DNA from: Armatimonadota bacterium
Lineage (GTDB): Bacteria > Armatimonadota > JADLDR01
NCBI GenBank assembly: GCA_020846535.1
Contig: JADLDR010000139.1
Span: 1 to 60,596, forward strand
DNA length: 60,596 nt
Direction: 5' to 3'
Below are positions 44,222-53,112 of this stretch, piece after piece. How positions within the stretch are numbered: position 1 is the stretch's first letter; each line of letters begins with the position of its first letter. The notes beneath the pieces are model-generated. The model saw only the letters and a program-made list of their open reading frames with translations, was not told the origin of the DNA and searched no databases. The position numbers and the translations under genes are program-made.

Positions 44222-44355
44222 TTCCTGAAAAAGTGGAAACTTTTCGTTTCATTTGCCGTCTAAGGTATTAGCAGCTCGATTAGGGTAAATCCCTGTTTCT
44301 CTCCACTGCGGTGGTTTCTGAAGGGGTAAAATGCACTTCACAACCCTTTGGAGGG
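44222..44355. other. Unassigned intergenic stretch before the terminator
   Basis: About 130 non-coding bases after the spermidine-synthase-like gene. There are small inverted repeats (CCAC-TGCG-GTGG near 44302-44314) and A+T-rich strips. It does not match any riboswitch, 6S, SRP, tmRNA or RNase P consensus that I can recall. It could be the 3' UTR of the upstream gene or a small RNA ending at the terminator 44356-44413. Confidence 0.4.
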
Positions 44356-44413
44356 AACCTGCCAACCCGGAATGTTTCGTGCCTCGTTCCGTGGCTCCAG
44401 GCAGGTTTTTTTT
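44356..44413 (+). terminator. Strong intrinsic terminator upstream of rpmE
   Basis: AACCTGCC (44356-44363) pairs with GGCAGGTT (44400-44407), with an inner CGGAA/TTCCG stem in the 36-base loop, followed by a run of eight T (44406-44413). Confidence 0.85.
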
Positions 44414-44446
44414 GTACCACTCACTGGAAGCCTGGCAGTCGTAAAG

Positions 44447-44475
44447 TTGCCTGTTGGGTCAGGATATGGTATAAT
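44447..44475 (+). promoter_or_regulatory. Promoter of rpmE
   Basis: TTGCCT (44447-44452), a 17-base spacer and perfect TATAAT (44470-44475), 35 bases before the ATG and after the terminator at 44356-44413. Confidence 0.8.
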
Positions 44476-44510
44476 AACAATCTGATAGAAGCATGTGAGG
44501 AGGAATTTCC

Positions 44511-44714
44511 ATGAAGAAAGGCATCCATCCGAACTACAAGCGTGTGATGGTGACCTGCGCCTGCGGCAATACCTTTGAGACCGGCTCCACCTCCGATGAA
44601 ATCCGGACGGAAATCTGCTCTTCCTGCCACCCCTTCTTTACGGGCAAGCAGAAGATTGTCGATACCGAAGGGCGTGTCGAAAAGTTCCTGCAGAAGTACG
44701 GCATGACACGCTGA
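44511..44714 (+). CDS. rpmE: 50S ribosomal protein L31 (zinc-binding type)
   Basis: A 67-aa ribosomal protein with [20 protein letters not shown], then [15 protein letters not shown]. The cysteines of CACG and CSSC mark the zinc-containing (C+) form. In many bacteria this form is swapped for a zinc-free paralogue under zinc starvation. GAGGAGG lies 7-8 bases upstream of the ATG. It leads the rpmE-DUF1385-prfA-prmC-tsaC set, an order shared with Firmicutes and relatives. Confidence 0.97.
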   Translation: MKKGIHPNYKRVMVTCACGNTFETGSTSDEIRTEICSSCHPFFTGKQKIVDTEGRVEKFLQKYGMTR

Positions 44715-44755
44715 AAGCCCGGAGGTGCCTTCGACGTTTCGGGCAAGAGGTGTTT

Positions 44756-45943
44756 ATGAAGGAAAACTTTCAATACGGGGGGCAGGCCGTCATCGAAGGT
44801 GTGATGATGCGAAGCCCCCGTTTTTTTGCGGTGGCCTGCCGCCGCACCGACGATGAGGAGATCGAGATTCGCCAGGAAGCGATCACCTCGGTGTTCCACC
44901 GCTTCAAATGGCTGAACAAGCCCTTCCTGCGCGGCACCCTGGCTCTTTTCGAGGCGATGGCCCTGGGGATGAAATCCCTCTCCTTCTCCGCCTCGGTCGC
45001 CATGGACGCCGAACTCCGCAAGGAGGCTGCGGAAAAGGCCAACAGTTCTCGTCAGGGAAAAGAAACTCCCGCATCGGAAAACAGCGGTATCAAGCTGTTC
45101 ATCTTTATGGCTATAGGGGCAGGCCTGTCTATAGGTGTATGGAAGGTAATTCCCCTGATACTGTCTCGATGGCTGCAAACCCCTGGTAGCTTGAATATAG
45201 CGGCCTGGAGCGCCGCACTTCTGGTTTTCATTGCCTGGTGTGGGTTGTTATGGCTGCTGAATCGTCCACCGAAGGAAAAAACCATCCCCAGCGACGAACC
45301 GCCCAAATCGATCAGCGAGATTGCCGTCGGGGCGACAATGGTGGTCGGCCTGGCGCTGGGGGTAGGGCTGTTCGTGGTGCTGCCCAACGCTATGGCGGGC
45401 ATCCTGGGAAGGTGGTTCACGAACCCGATTTCCCTGAATCTGGCCGAGGGCGTTCTGAGGCTTTTGATCTTCATCGGCTATGTGGGCGCGATCTCGCTGA
45501 TGAAGGATATCCAGCGCGTCTTTCAGTACCATGGGGCCGAACACAAGGTGATCAACACCTTCGAGGCCAACCAGCCTCTGACCCTCGAAAACGCCCTCAA
45601 ACAGACCCGGATTCACCCGCGCTGCGGGACCAGCTTCATCCTTATCGTCCTGCTGATCAGCATTATCGTCTTTTCGTTCCTGGGATGGCCTGCCTGGTAC
45701 TGGCGCATCCTGTCGCGGCTTCTCTTGCTGCCGGTCATTGCGGGCATCTCCTATGAGATCATCCGCCTGGCCGGTCGCCAGAAGGACGCCGCCTGGACGC
45801 GCATTCTCCTGGCCCCCGGCCTCTGGAGCCAGTACATCACCACCCGCGAGCCTTCCAACGGCCAGGTGGAAGTCGCGATGAAAGCCTTGCAGGCCGTTCT
45901 CGATAAGGAAAACCAGTCGTCCGAAATGGCCCTCGTGCCTTAG
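44756..45943 (+). CDS. DUF1385 family membrane protein
   Basis: A 395-aa protein starting [19 protein letters not shown], the hallmark of DUF1385. The central part has several membrane helices. A conserved [15 protein letters not shown] and [17 protein letters not shown] complete the family signature; the histidines suggest metal binding. It is widely conserved between rpmE and prfA; function not established. The ATG at 44756 has GAGG 5 bases upstream. A central insertion rich in small helices (about 110-205) makes it longer than Bacillus YqhQ-type proteins. Confidence 0.88.
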   Translation: MKENFQYGGQAVIEGVMMRSPRFFAVACRRTDDEEIEIRQEAITSVFHRFKWLNKPFLRGTLALFEAMALGMKSLSFSASVAMDAELRKEAAEKANSSRQGKETPASENSGIKLFIFMAIGAGLSIGVWKVIPLILSRWLQTPGSLNIAAWSAALLVFIAWCGLLWLLNRPPKEKTIPSDEPPKSISEIAVGATMVVGLALGVGLFVVLPNAMAGILGRWFTNPISLNLAEGVLRLLIFIGYVGAISLMKDIQRVFQYHGAEHKVINTFEANQPLTLENALKQTRIHPRCGTSFILIVLLISIIVFSFLGWPAWYWRILSRLLLLPVIAGISYEIIRLAGRQKDAAWTRILLAPGLWSQYITTREPSNGQVEVAMKALQAVLDKENQSSEMALVP

Positions 45944-45960
45944 CGATACAGCCTTCCAAA

Positions 45961-46001
45961 ACAGCCGCAGATTTCCGTTTGTACCGGGGATCTGCGGCTG
46001 T
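45961..46001 (+). terminator. Perfect 12-bp inverted repeat between DUF1385 gene and prfA
   Basis: ACAGCCGCAGAT (45961-45972) and ATCTGCGGCTGT (45990-46001) form a 12-base-pair stem with a 17-base loop. No T-run follows, so it may act as an mRNA processing or stability element rather than a terminator. It ends 36 bases before the prfA start. Confidence 0.55.
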
Positions 46002-46037
46002 TGTCGGGTGGGTGAACGATACCCACAGGAGACTCCT

Positions 46038-47111
46038 TTGATCAACAAACTTGCCGAAGTGGAAAAACGGTTCGATGAGCTGACCGAAAAGCTGGCCGAT
46101 CCCGATCTGCTCAACGATTACAGCGAATACCAGCAGGTCGCCAAAAGCCGGTCGGACCTGGAGCCGATGGTTGCGGTCTACCGGGATTATAAGCGGATTC
46201 TGGAGCAGTTGGACGATACCGCCGCTCTGCTGAGAGAGGAATCCGACCCTGAAATGCGGGAACTGGCGTCCCTGGAGATGGATGACCTCAAAGCGCGGCA
46301 GGAAAAGCTGGAACACGACCTGCGCGTCCTGCTCCTTCCCAAAGACCCCAATGACGATAAAAACGTCATCCTGGAGATCCGCGCCGGGACAGGCGGGGAG
46401 GAGGCCGCCCTTTTCGCCGGGGAACTCTATCGAATGTACACCCGCTTCGCGGAGCGCAAGGGGTGGAAGACGGAACTCCTGAGCAGCAACCCGACCGGCA
46501 TCGGCGGCTACAAGGAAGTGGTCATCAGCCTCCAGGGGAAGGGCGCATACAGCCTGCTCAAATACGACAGCGGGACGCACCGCGTCCAGAGAGTGCCGCA
46601 GACCGAAAGCGGGGGGCGTATCCACACCTCGGCGGCCACAGTGGCCGTGCTGCCGGAGGCCGAAGAGATCGAAATCGATATCAAAGAAGACGACTTGAAA
46701 GTGGAAACCTATCGCTCCTCCAGCGCGGGCGGTCAGAACGTCCAGAAGAACGATACGGCGGTTAGGATCCTGCACGTGCCCAGCGGGATCGTCGTCTCCT
46801 GCCAGGACGAGCGATCCATGCGTCAGAACAAGGAAAAGGCCATGCGGATGCTGCGGGCGCGCCTGTTCGAGATCAAACAGCGCGAGCAGGACGAGGCCAT
46901 CAGCCAGGACCGGCGTTCCCAGGTCGGATCCGGAGACCGGAGCGAAAAGATCCGTACCTATAACTTCCCCCAGGACCGGGTGACCGACCACCGCATCGGC
47001 CTGACCGTCCACAATATGGCGAATATCCTGGACGGCGATATCGATAATATCTTCCAGGCCCTGATTCAGGCGGACCAGGCGGAGCGCATCCAGGCCGTGG
47101 CATCCGTATAG
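46038..47111 (+). CDS. prfA: Peptide chain release factor 1
   Basis: RF1 reads UAA and UAG stops. The 357-aa protein has the GGQ motif at residues 231-233 (SSAGGQNVQ) for peptidyl-tRNA hydrolysis. The discriminator P-x-T (RVPQTESGG) is of RF1 and not RF2 type (SPF). Length is standard. The TTG at 46038 has AGGAG 6 bases upstream and gives the usual [14 protein letters not shown] start. It abuts prmC directly. Confidence 0.96.
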   Translation: MINKLAEVEKRFDELTEKLADPDLLNDYSEYQQVAKSRSDLEPMVAVYRDYKRILEQLDDTAALLREESDPEMRELASLEMDDLKARQEKLEHDLRVLLLPKDPNDDKNVILEIRAGTGGEEAALFAGELYRMYTRFAERKGWKTELLSSNPTGIGGYKEVVISLQGKGAYSLLKYDSGTHRVQRVPQTESGGRIHTSAATVAVLPEAEEIEIDIKEDDLKVETYRSSSAGGQNVQKNDTAVRILHVPSGIVVSCQDERSMRQNKEKAMRMLRARLFEIKQREQDEAISQDRRSQVGSGDRSEKIRTYNFPQDRVTDHRIGLTVHNMANILDGDIDNIFQALIQADQAERIQAVASV

Positions 47112-47978
47112 ATGCCCGCGCTCCGCGACCTGCTGGCAGAGGCCGTCCTGTTTCTGAAAGCCTCCGACCTCCCGGATGCGCTCCTGGAGGCGGAAATCCT
47201 GCTGGCCCATGTGCTTCGGGCAGACCGCCTCTACCTGCACGCCCACCCCGACCAGGAGATTCCGGAGTCAGCCCGGGCGGAGATGCTTGCGCTGCTCCGG
47301 CGGCGTAGCCGGCGGGAGCCGGTAGCCTATCTCAGCGGCGGGCGAGAATTCTTCGGGCGGGTCTTTGCCGTCACCCCGGCGGTGCTGATCCCCCGCCCCG
47401 AAACGGAAATCCTGGTGGAGTGCCTCCTGAAAAGGCTGCCGCGCAACTGCCCCACCGCAATCGCCGACATCGGAACGGGCAGCGGGATCATCGCCATCTC
47501 CCTCGTTGCAGAGCTTCCCCTGGCCCGCGCCTACGCCGCCGATCTCTCCCCGGACGCCCTGGAGGTGGCCCACCTGAACGCCCGGAATCTGGGGGTAGAA
47601 AATCGGATTGTCTTCCTGCAAGGAGATTTATGCCATCCTCTCGAAAGTATGATAGAAGATCATTCCCTGGACGCCGTCTGCTCGAACCCGCCCTATATCC
47701 CGACCTCGCGCGTGGAGATGCTTGAGCCGGAGATCCGGAACTGGGAGCCGCGCATGGCTATCGATGCCGGAGCGGATGGGACGGCCCCGACGCGGCAGAT
47801 CATCGCGCAGGCCCCGCGCTTCCTGAAACCGGGCGGCTGGCTGGCCCTGGAGATGGAGGCCGGTTCCTCGGAGGCGGTTGCCGCCCTGATCCTTGCCGAG
47901 GACGAGCTAGAGATGGAGGCTGTCGTGCCCGACCTGGCCGGCATCGAGCGGGTGGCCCTGGCCCGGAGGCGGCGATGA
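47112..47978 (+). CDS. prmC: Release-factor glutamine methyltransferase
   Basis: PrmC N5-methylates the GGQ glutamine of RF1 and RF2. The 288-aa protein has an N-terminal helical domain (1-75) and IPRPETEILVE. SAM motif I is ADIGTGSGIIAISLV (118-132) and the catalytic SNPPYI motif is at 191-196. The ATG follows the prfA stop with no gap and the stop overlaps tsaC by four bases, so enzyme and substrate are co-translated. Confidence 0.95.
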   Translation: MPALRDLLAEAVLFLKASDLPDALLEAEILLAHVLRADRLYLHAHPDQEIPESARAEMLALLRRRSRREPVAYLSGGREFFGRVFAVTPAVLIPRPETEILVECLLKRLPRNCPTAIADIGTGSGIIAISLVAELPLARAYAADLSPDALEVAHLNARNLGVENRIVFLQGDLCHPLESMIEDHSLDAVCSNPPYIPTSRVEMLEPEIRNWEPRMAIDAGADGTAPTRQIIAQAPRFLKPGGWLALEMEAGSSEAVAALILAEDELEMEAVVPDLAGIERVALARRRR

Positions 47979-48592
47979 GGCTTTATAAAATAGACCCGTC
48001 CGCTCCCGATCCTGCGGCAATCGAGGCGGCGGCCCGCGTCCTTCAAGAAGGCGGTCTGGGTGTATTTCCGACCGAGACCGTCTACGGCCTGGGAGCGAAC
48101 GCCTGCAATGCGGCGTCTGTCGAGCGCCTGGCCCGCGTCAAAGGCCGCCCGGCGGACAATCCCTTCAGCCTGCTGATAGGCGATATCGCCTGGCTGGACG
48201 AACTGGCCGAAAGCGTCCCGCCCGCAGCCCGGCAGGCGATCCGGAAGCATTTTCCCGGCCCCTTGACCGTAGTGCTGCAAAAATCGCCCCGGGTTCCCGA
48301 TAATGTTACCGCAGGCCAAAAGACAGTGGGCATCAGGATGCCCGATCACCCGGTGGCCCTGGCTCTGGTCAAAGCCGCAGGGGTTCCCCTGGCGGCTCCC
48401 AGCGCCAACCGATCCGGCGACCCGCCCGCCGCCGACGGAGAGCAGGCGGCCTGCATCTTCGGAGAGGAAATCGATTTCGTCCTGGACAGCGGCCCCGCCC
48501 ACCTGGGCCTGCCCTCCACCGTGGCCGACTACACCACCGGCCAGGTCCGGATATTACGGCAAGGGGTGCTGGCGCTTCGGGACTTGCAATAG
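47975..48592 (+). CDS. tsaC: L-threonylcarbamoyladenylate synthase (TsaC/YwlC family)
   Basis: Makes threonylcarbamoyl-AMP for t6A37 of ANN-decoding tRNAs. The 205-aa protein shows the YrdC-fold signature VFPTETVYGLG, the KGRPADNPF (K-R-N) substrate motif, TVGIRMPDHPVAL, LAAPSANRSG and GLPSTVADY. The short form lacks the extra C-terminal Sua5 domain. It is the last gene of the prfA-prmC-tsaC run, an order shared with Bacillus. Confidence 0.94.
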   Translation: MRLYKIDPSAPDPAAIEAAARVLQEGGLGVFPTETVYGLGANACNAASVERLARVKGRPADNPFSLLIGDIAWLDELAESVPPAARQAIRKHFPGPLTVVLQKSPRVPDNVTAGQKTVGIRMPDHPVALALVKAAGVPLAAPSANRSGDPPAADGEQAACIFGEEIDFVLDSGPAHLGLPSTVADYTTGQVRILRQGVLALRDLQ

Positions 48593-48686
48593 GACTGTCG
48601 GTTGCGGGCGGCCCACCGAGTCACCCACGACCATACCCGAACGCCGGAAGCAATATCATCGCAGTTCAACCCGCTTCAAAGGAGAT

Positions 48687-49427
48687 ATGCGAATCGTGGA
48701 CGATGCTTACGAGCCACCCTCAGGCCCGGAGATGAACCCGCTGCAAACGCTGATGGCGGTGGTGACCCGCCCCCAGGCCGCCTTCGACCGGCTGGCCCGC
48801 AAGCCGGAATGGGGGATCCCATCCATCATGCTGCTGGCGGGAATCGGGACGCTTTATACCACTTCCATGCGCTTCGCAGGAGAGGCCATGAAAAATATGC
48901 CCCAGCAGCCAGGAATGCCCGCTCTCTCGTCGGAGTTCATGATGATCCTCTCCATCTTCCTGGTGCCGATTATCTCTGCCGGGACATGGTTTATCCGCAC
49001 GGGCGTGCTGTGGGTCACCTCGCTGCTCTTCGGAGGGGAGGGGGAGTTTCTGGCGCTCCTTTCCGCGATAGGCTACGCCTGGCTGCCGTTCTTTATCCAG
49101 CACGCCCTGATGACCGTTTGGCTTGTCATCGCGCCGGACCAGGCCGGGCAGCAGGCCGGCATGAATATCCAGGACCCAGCGGTATTGAGACGCGCCCTGA
49201 TCTTTTCGGTCGGCCAGCATATCGGCCCGTTCGCCATCTGGAACCTCATTCTCTGCGTCATCGCCGTGGCGACCGTGCTGCGCCTGTCGCGAGGGCAGGC
49301 CGTGGCTGTTGTGCTGATTCCCTGGTTTTTACAACTGATCTGGCGGATCGGCTATATGCTGTTCTCCTCCCAGCTTGCGGGGATGGTCACCAACATGACG
49401 CCGCCCGCGTCCCCGCCTTCACCCTGA
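48687..49427 (+). CDS. Yip1-domain membrane protein
   Basis: A 246-aa protein with five predicted membrane helices and the typical opening NPLQTLMAVVTRPQAAFDRL (16-35) of bacterial Yip1 family proteins. Function is unknown; bacterial members are often next to ABC ATPases. The start is uncertain: the ATG at 48687 is only two bases from GGAG, whereas the in-frame GTG at 48696 is 11 bases away. It is followed by an ABC ATPase gene 21 bases later that lacks its own classical permease, so the Yip1 protein could be its membrane partner (inference). Confidence 0.78.
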   Translation: MRIVDDAYEPPSGPEMNPLQTLMAVVTRPQAAFDRLARKPEWGIPSIMLLAGIGTLYTTSMRFAGEAMKNMPQQPGMPALSSEFMMILSIFLVPIISAGTWFIRTGVLWVTSLLFGGEGEFLALLSAIGYAWLPFFIQHALMTVWLVIAPDQAGQQAGMNIQDPAVLRRALIFSVGQHIGPFAIWNLILCVIAVATVLRLSRGQAVAVVLIPWFLQLIWRIGYMLFSSQLAGMVTNMTPPASPPSP

Positions 49428-49448
49428 AAGGAAGCCTCCCACCGCCAT

Positions 49449-50204
49449 ATGATACGCGCTGTCGGCCTGACCAAGCTTTACAACAAACTGACCGCAGTGG
49501 ACAGCCTCAGCCTGGAGGTTCCGGCGGGCCAGCTTTTCGGCTTCCTGGGGCCGAACGGGGCAGGGAAGACCACCACCATCAAGATGTTCACCGGCCTCCT
49601 GCGGCCCACTCGTGGGACGGCCTTCATAGGCGATTATGATATCCAGGCCGACCCGGTGCAGGCGAAGCGGCTCAGCGGCTATGTGCCGGACAACCCTTTC
49701 CTCTACGAAAAACTGACCGGCCAGGAATTCTTGAGCTTTATGGGCGACCTCTACGGCGTCTCAAACTCCCGCAAGGAGCAGCGCATCGAATCGCTCCTCC
49801 GCCTGTTTGACCTGGAGGACAAGGCCCACGAGATCATCCAGGGCTATTCCCGGGGTATGCGCCAGAAAATAGCCCTGGCCGGAGTCCTGATCCACGAGCC
49901 GAAGGCCCTTTTTCTGGACGAGCCGACGGTGGGTCTGGACCCCAAGAGCGCCCGCCTGATGAAAGATATCCTTCGCGAGCTTTGCAACCGGGGCACCGCC
50001 GTTTTCGTTTCCACCCACATCCTCGAAATCGCGGAACGCATGTGCGACCGGGTGGGCATCATCAACAAGGGAAAGCTGGTCGCTATCGGCACCATGGAAG
50101 AACTGAAAGCCTCCGCCGCCTCCGAAGCGAAAAGCCTGGAAGACATCTTCCTGGAACTCACAGGCGGCGCGGAGTATGAAGATCTGATCGCCTACCTGGG
50201 GTAG
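49449..50204 (+). CDS. ABC transporter ATP-binding protein
   Basis: A 251-aa ATPase of the ABC-2 exporter-associated group. It has Walker A GPNGAGKTT (34-42), Q-loop VPDNPFLYEKL, signature YSRGMRQKIAL, Walker B ALFLDEPTVGLDP and His-switch STHILE. No ABC-2 permease is adjacent: upstream is a Yip1 membrane protein and downstream a CPBP protease. The closest permease in the window (41836) already has its own ATPase with only moderate similarity to this one. Confidence 0.9.
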   Translation: MIRAVGLTKLYNKLTAVDSLSLEVPAGQLFGFLGPNGAGKTTTIKMFTGLLRPTRGTAFIGDYDIQADPVQAKRLSGYVPDNPFLYEKLTGQEFLSFMGDLYGVSNSRKEQRIESLLRLFDLEDKAHEIIQGYSRGMRQKIALAGVLIHEPKALFLDEPTVGLDPKSARLMKDILRELCNRGTAVFVSTHILEIAERMCDRVGIINKGKLVAIGTMEELKASAASEAKSLEDIFLELTGGAEYEDLIAYLG

Positions 50205-50238
50205 GGGCGAACCTTGCGTTTGCCCTGTTTATCTGCCA

Positions 50239-51150
50239 ATGGAACCCATCAATCTCGATCCGAAGCTGATGAATGTGATCCTGGCGGTCATGATCGCTCT
50301 GGGAACCCTGGTTATCCTGAGCGACATGGTCATTGTGATCGTCTGGCTCTTTTCCAAGGACCGGGAAGAGCGCGGGGAACCGCCGCTGATCGCCCCTGCC
50401 TGGAGCGTGGCGCACGCCTATTTCATCGCGCAGATCGGCTTTATTCTGGCAAACCTCTTTTTCCTGCTGGTCATGGCGGTGGGGGCCTTCGCTTTCTTCA
50501 AAGGCTCGATGATGGCTGCCCTCGGCAGCGCGGCGGTGATGCTGGTGGGCCTGATCGGGCAAAATATCATCCTGACCAGCCTGCCGCTGGCTCTGATCGC
50601 CTGGATTTACCGCGCCCCTTTATATGAAATCGGGCTGACCCTGGGCCATCAGCCGCTCCACCGCCTGTTCCGCATCGGCATCGTCGCCTCCATCCCCGTC
50701 ATCCTGCTGAGCGCGCTTCTGGAAGCCTCCATGCAGTATGTGGCGAAGATGGCATCCTTCCAGAGCCTGAAGGCGCTTCAGGATGCCATGTCGAAAATGG
50801 TGGGCGATCTGGTAAGCCCGGGCGAGTCGCTGGGCCTGTTCATCCTCGCTTTCCTGGTCATCGGCGTCATCGGACCTATCGGGGAGGAGATCCTTTTCCG
50901 AGGCTACATCTACACCGTCCTGAAGAAGCGGTTCAGCGTGCGGGCTGCGGTTCTGGGCAGCGCGTTTCTCTTTGCCGCCGTTCACGGCCAGCCACTGGCC
51001 CTCCTCCCGATCTTCGCCATCGGAGTCGCTCTTGCGCTCCTTTACGAATATACCGGCTCTCTTGTCCCCTCGATGATCGTTCACATGGTCAACAACAGTG
51101 CTATCGCCATCTGGATGTATTTTCAATTGGAAAAATATATACGCTTCTAG
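50239..51150 (+). CDS. CPBP family intramembrane metalloprotease (CAAX protease/Abi type)
   Basis: A 303-aa membrane protein with about eight helices and the CPBP motifs: Glu216-Glu217-x3-Arg221 (GEEILFRGYIY), Phe245-x3-His249 (FLFAAVHGQP) and His282 with Asn285/Asn286 (VHMVNNS). These are glutamate-dependent metal proteases related to Rce1 and to abortive-infection or bacteriocin self-immunity proteins. The N-terminal 130 residues are an extra membrane part. It lies 34 bases after the ABC ATPase and its 3' end overlaps the next gene by 53 bases. Confidence 0.88.
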   Translation: MEPINLDPKLMNVILAVMIALGTLVILSDMVIVIVWLFSKDREERGEPPLIAPAWSVAHAYFIAQIGFILANLFFLLVMAVGAFAFFKGSMMAALGSAAVMLVGLIGQNIILTSLPLALIAWIYRAPLYEIGLTLGHQPLHRLFRIGIVASIPVILLSALLEASMQYVAKMASFQSLKALQDAMSKMVGDLVSPGESLGLFILAFLVIGVIGPIGEEILFRGYIYTVLKKRFSVRAAVLGSAFLFAAVHGQPLALLPIFAIGVALALLYEYTGSLVPSMIVHMVNNSAIAIWMYFQLEKYIRF

Positions 51151-52969
51151 CAGGCGGGCGGCTTTCTGTCTCTGCCTCCTGCTACTTTTCAGCCGGCTTC
51201 AGGCCGCCCCCGTGCAGTTGGCCGATCCGTCGGGCATCTTGCCCGCCGGTAAACTCGGCGCGGCCCTCAAGAAAGCCCTGGCGGCTCCGCTTCCCGAAGC
51301 TGTCCCCCGCCCGCCCGGCGATGCGATATTGCGGGAGGCCGCGGACGCCATCGCACGCGACCCCCTTGCCGACCTTCCCCTGATGCGCTCCCTGGCCGAT
51401 CTTTATGAAAGCGCCGGGGATGCCCGCTATCTCGCTCTCCTCCAGGACGGCTGGCGCAGGGCTGGCCTTTTGACCGGATTGAACGGCTCTCCCCGGGCGG
51501 ATACCGCTGCCGGCAGGAATGCCCTGGAAAACTGGTTCGTTCTCTGTTTGAGGCTCTGGGCCTTGACCGGAGACGACCTCGCCCTGGAGCGGGCCGAACG
51601 CCTCTGGCAAAACCGCAGCTTCGATCTTCTTCAATCGGCGCAGGCAGTCCGCGAATTCGCCCGCACGATTTACGCCTGGAGCGAGCGCGAGCTGTCGGTC
51701 AATTTCCTGGTTCCCGGTGAAGCCCGGCTTTCGCTCAAAGAGGAGTCCGTCGCTTTTACCCAGCGCACCCCTTACCCCGAAGCCGGTCGGGTGATCCTGG
51801 AATGGAAGACGCCACCTGCGGCCCCTCTGTCCGTGCGGGTGCGCCTGCCCGAAGGGACCGTGCCGGGAGGGGCTTATGTCAGGGGCCGGGAGGTTCCCTG
51901 GCATTTGGAGGGCAGGCGAATGGTTGTCCGCAAGCAGTGGCAGCCGGGAGAAACCCTTACGATCACCTTCGCCCTGACCTTCCGCGCCGAGACCGAACCG
52001 GCGGGCGGGCTGGCCGCCGCTTCCTTGAGAAGCGAGGGGCCGAAGCGGGTGGGATTCTTCTGGGGGCCGCTTCTGGTTTCGGCCTGGCGAGCCGATACGG
52101 GGATGGCCTGGGAAGCCGCCTACAGCGGCGATAACCCCAACCTGTTCGATGTAGCCTCCGCCCGGGACAGCTTCGTGCTGGACGGCCAGCCGCTCCCTCT
52201 GGAAGGCCCGCCCGATATGATCGCGGTCGGGCAAAGGGGCAAGCTGCCTTCACTGGCCTGGCGCTACGACCTGCCGGGCGGGGCGGGCAAGCTGGAATGC
52301 AGCGTCCGGGCGATCACCGGCTATCCCTTGACCTGCGAAATCCAGGGGAAGGTAACCTTCGGCAGCGGAAAATCCTCCTCCGAAACGCCCGGCTGGCGGC
52401 TTTCCGGGGTCAGCCTCAAGGAAAGCCCCTTCCCTGTCCGGGTTCGCATCGGAGACGACGATATCCCCGCCGGACAGGTCGGCGTCACCGATGCCGTCAC
52501 CACCTACACCCTGGATGTCGGGACGATGCAGATCAATTCCTTTTTCGGAGGCGATATCGCGGCGGTCGATGTGCAGCGCCTGCCCCGGAAGGTCGTCGTT
52601 TCTTTCGTTCCCCCTCTGACTCGCAGGCGGAGCGTGGCGGTCTGGCAGAGGCAAACCGTTCTCCCGGAAGGCTTCCGGCTCCAGGATTTCGGCGGGAACA
52701 CCCCCTACGGGGCCGGGCGCGTGGTGCGCGTCAGAGTGATCCGCAGCAAAAAGAAAGGCCGCTTCCTGGAAGTCAGAACCCGCCTGATGCGCTCCCAGCC
52801 CGCCCTCATTCCCCGCTCTAAGTATCTACGCCAGGGCAGCCTGCTCGATTCCCCGCAAGGCGCAGCGATTCTCTACCCCTTCAACAGCGAGTACTGGATC
52901 GCCCATCTTCCGGGACCGGGGCGATACCGCATTCGGCAACTGCCCTCATCTGCCGCAACCACTCGATAA
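51098..52969 (+). CDS. Secreted protein with GH127-like C-terminal architecture, catalytic barrel reduced
   Basis: A 623-aa product. A hydrophobic export signal is at about residues 21-36 (AAFCLCLLLLFSRLQA). A helical region follows (90-190, NALENWFVLCLRLWALTGDD) like the end of a GH127/DUF1680 (alpha/alpha)6 barrel, then a beta-sandwich with YPEAGRVILEW and WQPGETLTITFAL. The last 250 residues are unrecognised beta-rich sequence. The barrel is much shorter than in true beta-L-arabinofuranosidases (about 600 residues before the sandwich) and no Cys-Glu zinc site is visible. The GTG start at 51098 is the only one before the signal and overlaps the protease gene. Confidence 0.6.
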   Translation: MLSPSGCIFNWKNIYASSRRAAFCLCLLLLFSRLQAAPVQLADPSGILPAGKLGAALKKALAAPLPEAVPRPPGDAILREAADAIARDPLADLPLMRSLADLYESAGDARYLALLQDGWRRAGLLTGLNGSPRADTAAGRNALENWFVLCLRLWALTGDDLALERAERLWQNRSFDLLQSAQAVREFARTIYAWSERELSVNFLVPGEARLSLKEESVAFTQRTPYPEAGRVILEWKTPPAAPLSVRVRLPEGTVPGGAYVRGREVPWHLEGRRMVVRKQWQPGETLTITFALTFRAETEPAGGLAAASLRSEGPKRVGFFWGPLLVSAWRADTGMAWEAAYSGDNPNLFDVASARDSFVLDGQPLPLEGPPDMIAVGQRGKLPSLAWRYDLPGGAGKLECSVRAITGYPLTCEIQGKVTFGSGKSSSETPGWRLSGVSLKESPFPVRVRIGDDDIPAGQVGVTDAVTTYTLDVGTMQINSFFGGDIAAVDVQRLPRKVVVSFVPPLTRRRSVAVWQRQTVLPEGFRLQDFGGNTPYGAGRVVRVRVIRSKKKGRFLEVRTRLMRSQPALIPRSKYLRQGSLLDSPQGAAILYPFNSEYWIAHLPGPGRYRIRQLPSSAATTR

Positions 52970-53112
52970 ACGTCAAACCAAGAGACGCAGTCTGGCCGCC
53001 AGCGATAATCATTCCACGAAGGTATCCCCCGAGCCCACAGCGAACTTCTAAATCGAGCGAACATTTATCTCTTGATGGCGCTGCATTAGCAATATCCACA
53101 AGGAGACTCATC

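Noticed and set aside
44356..44413. T-box or L31-type ribosomal leader for rpmE
   Set aside because: No T-box sequence (AGGGTGGNACCGCG) is present and the rpmE promoter lies downstream of the hairpin.
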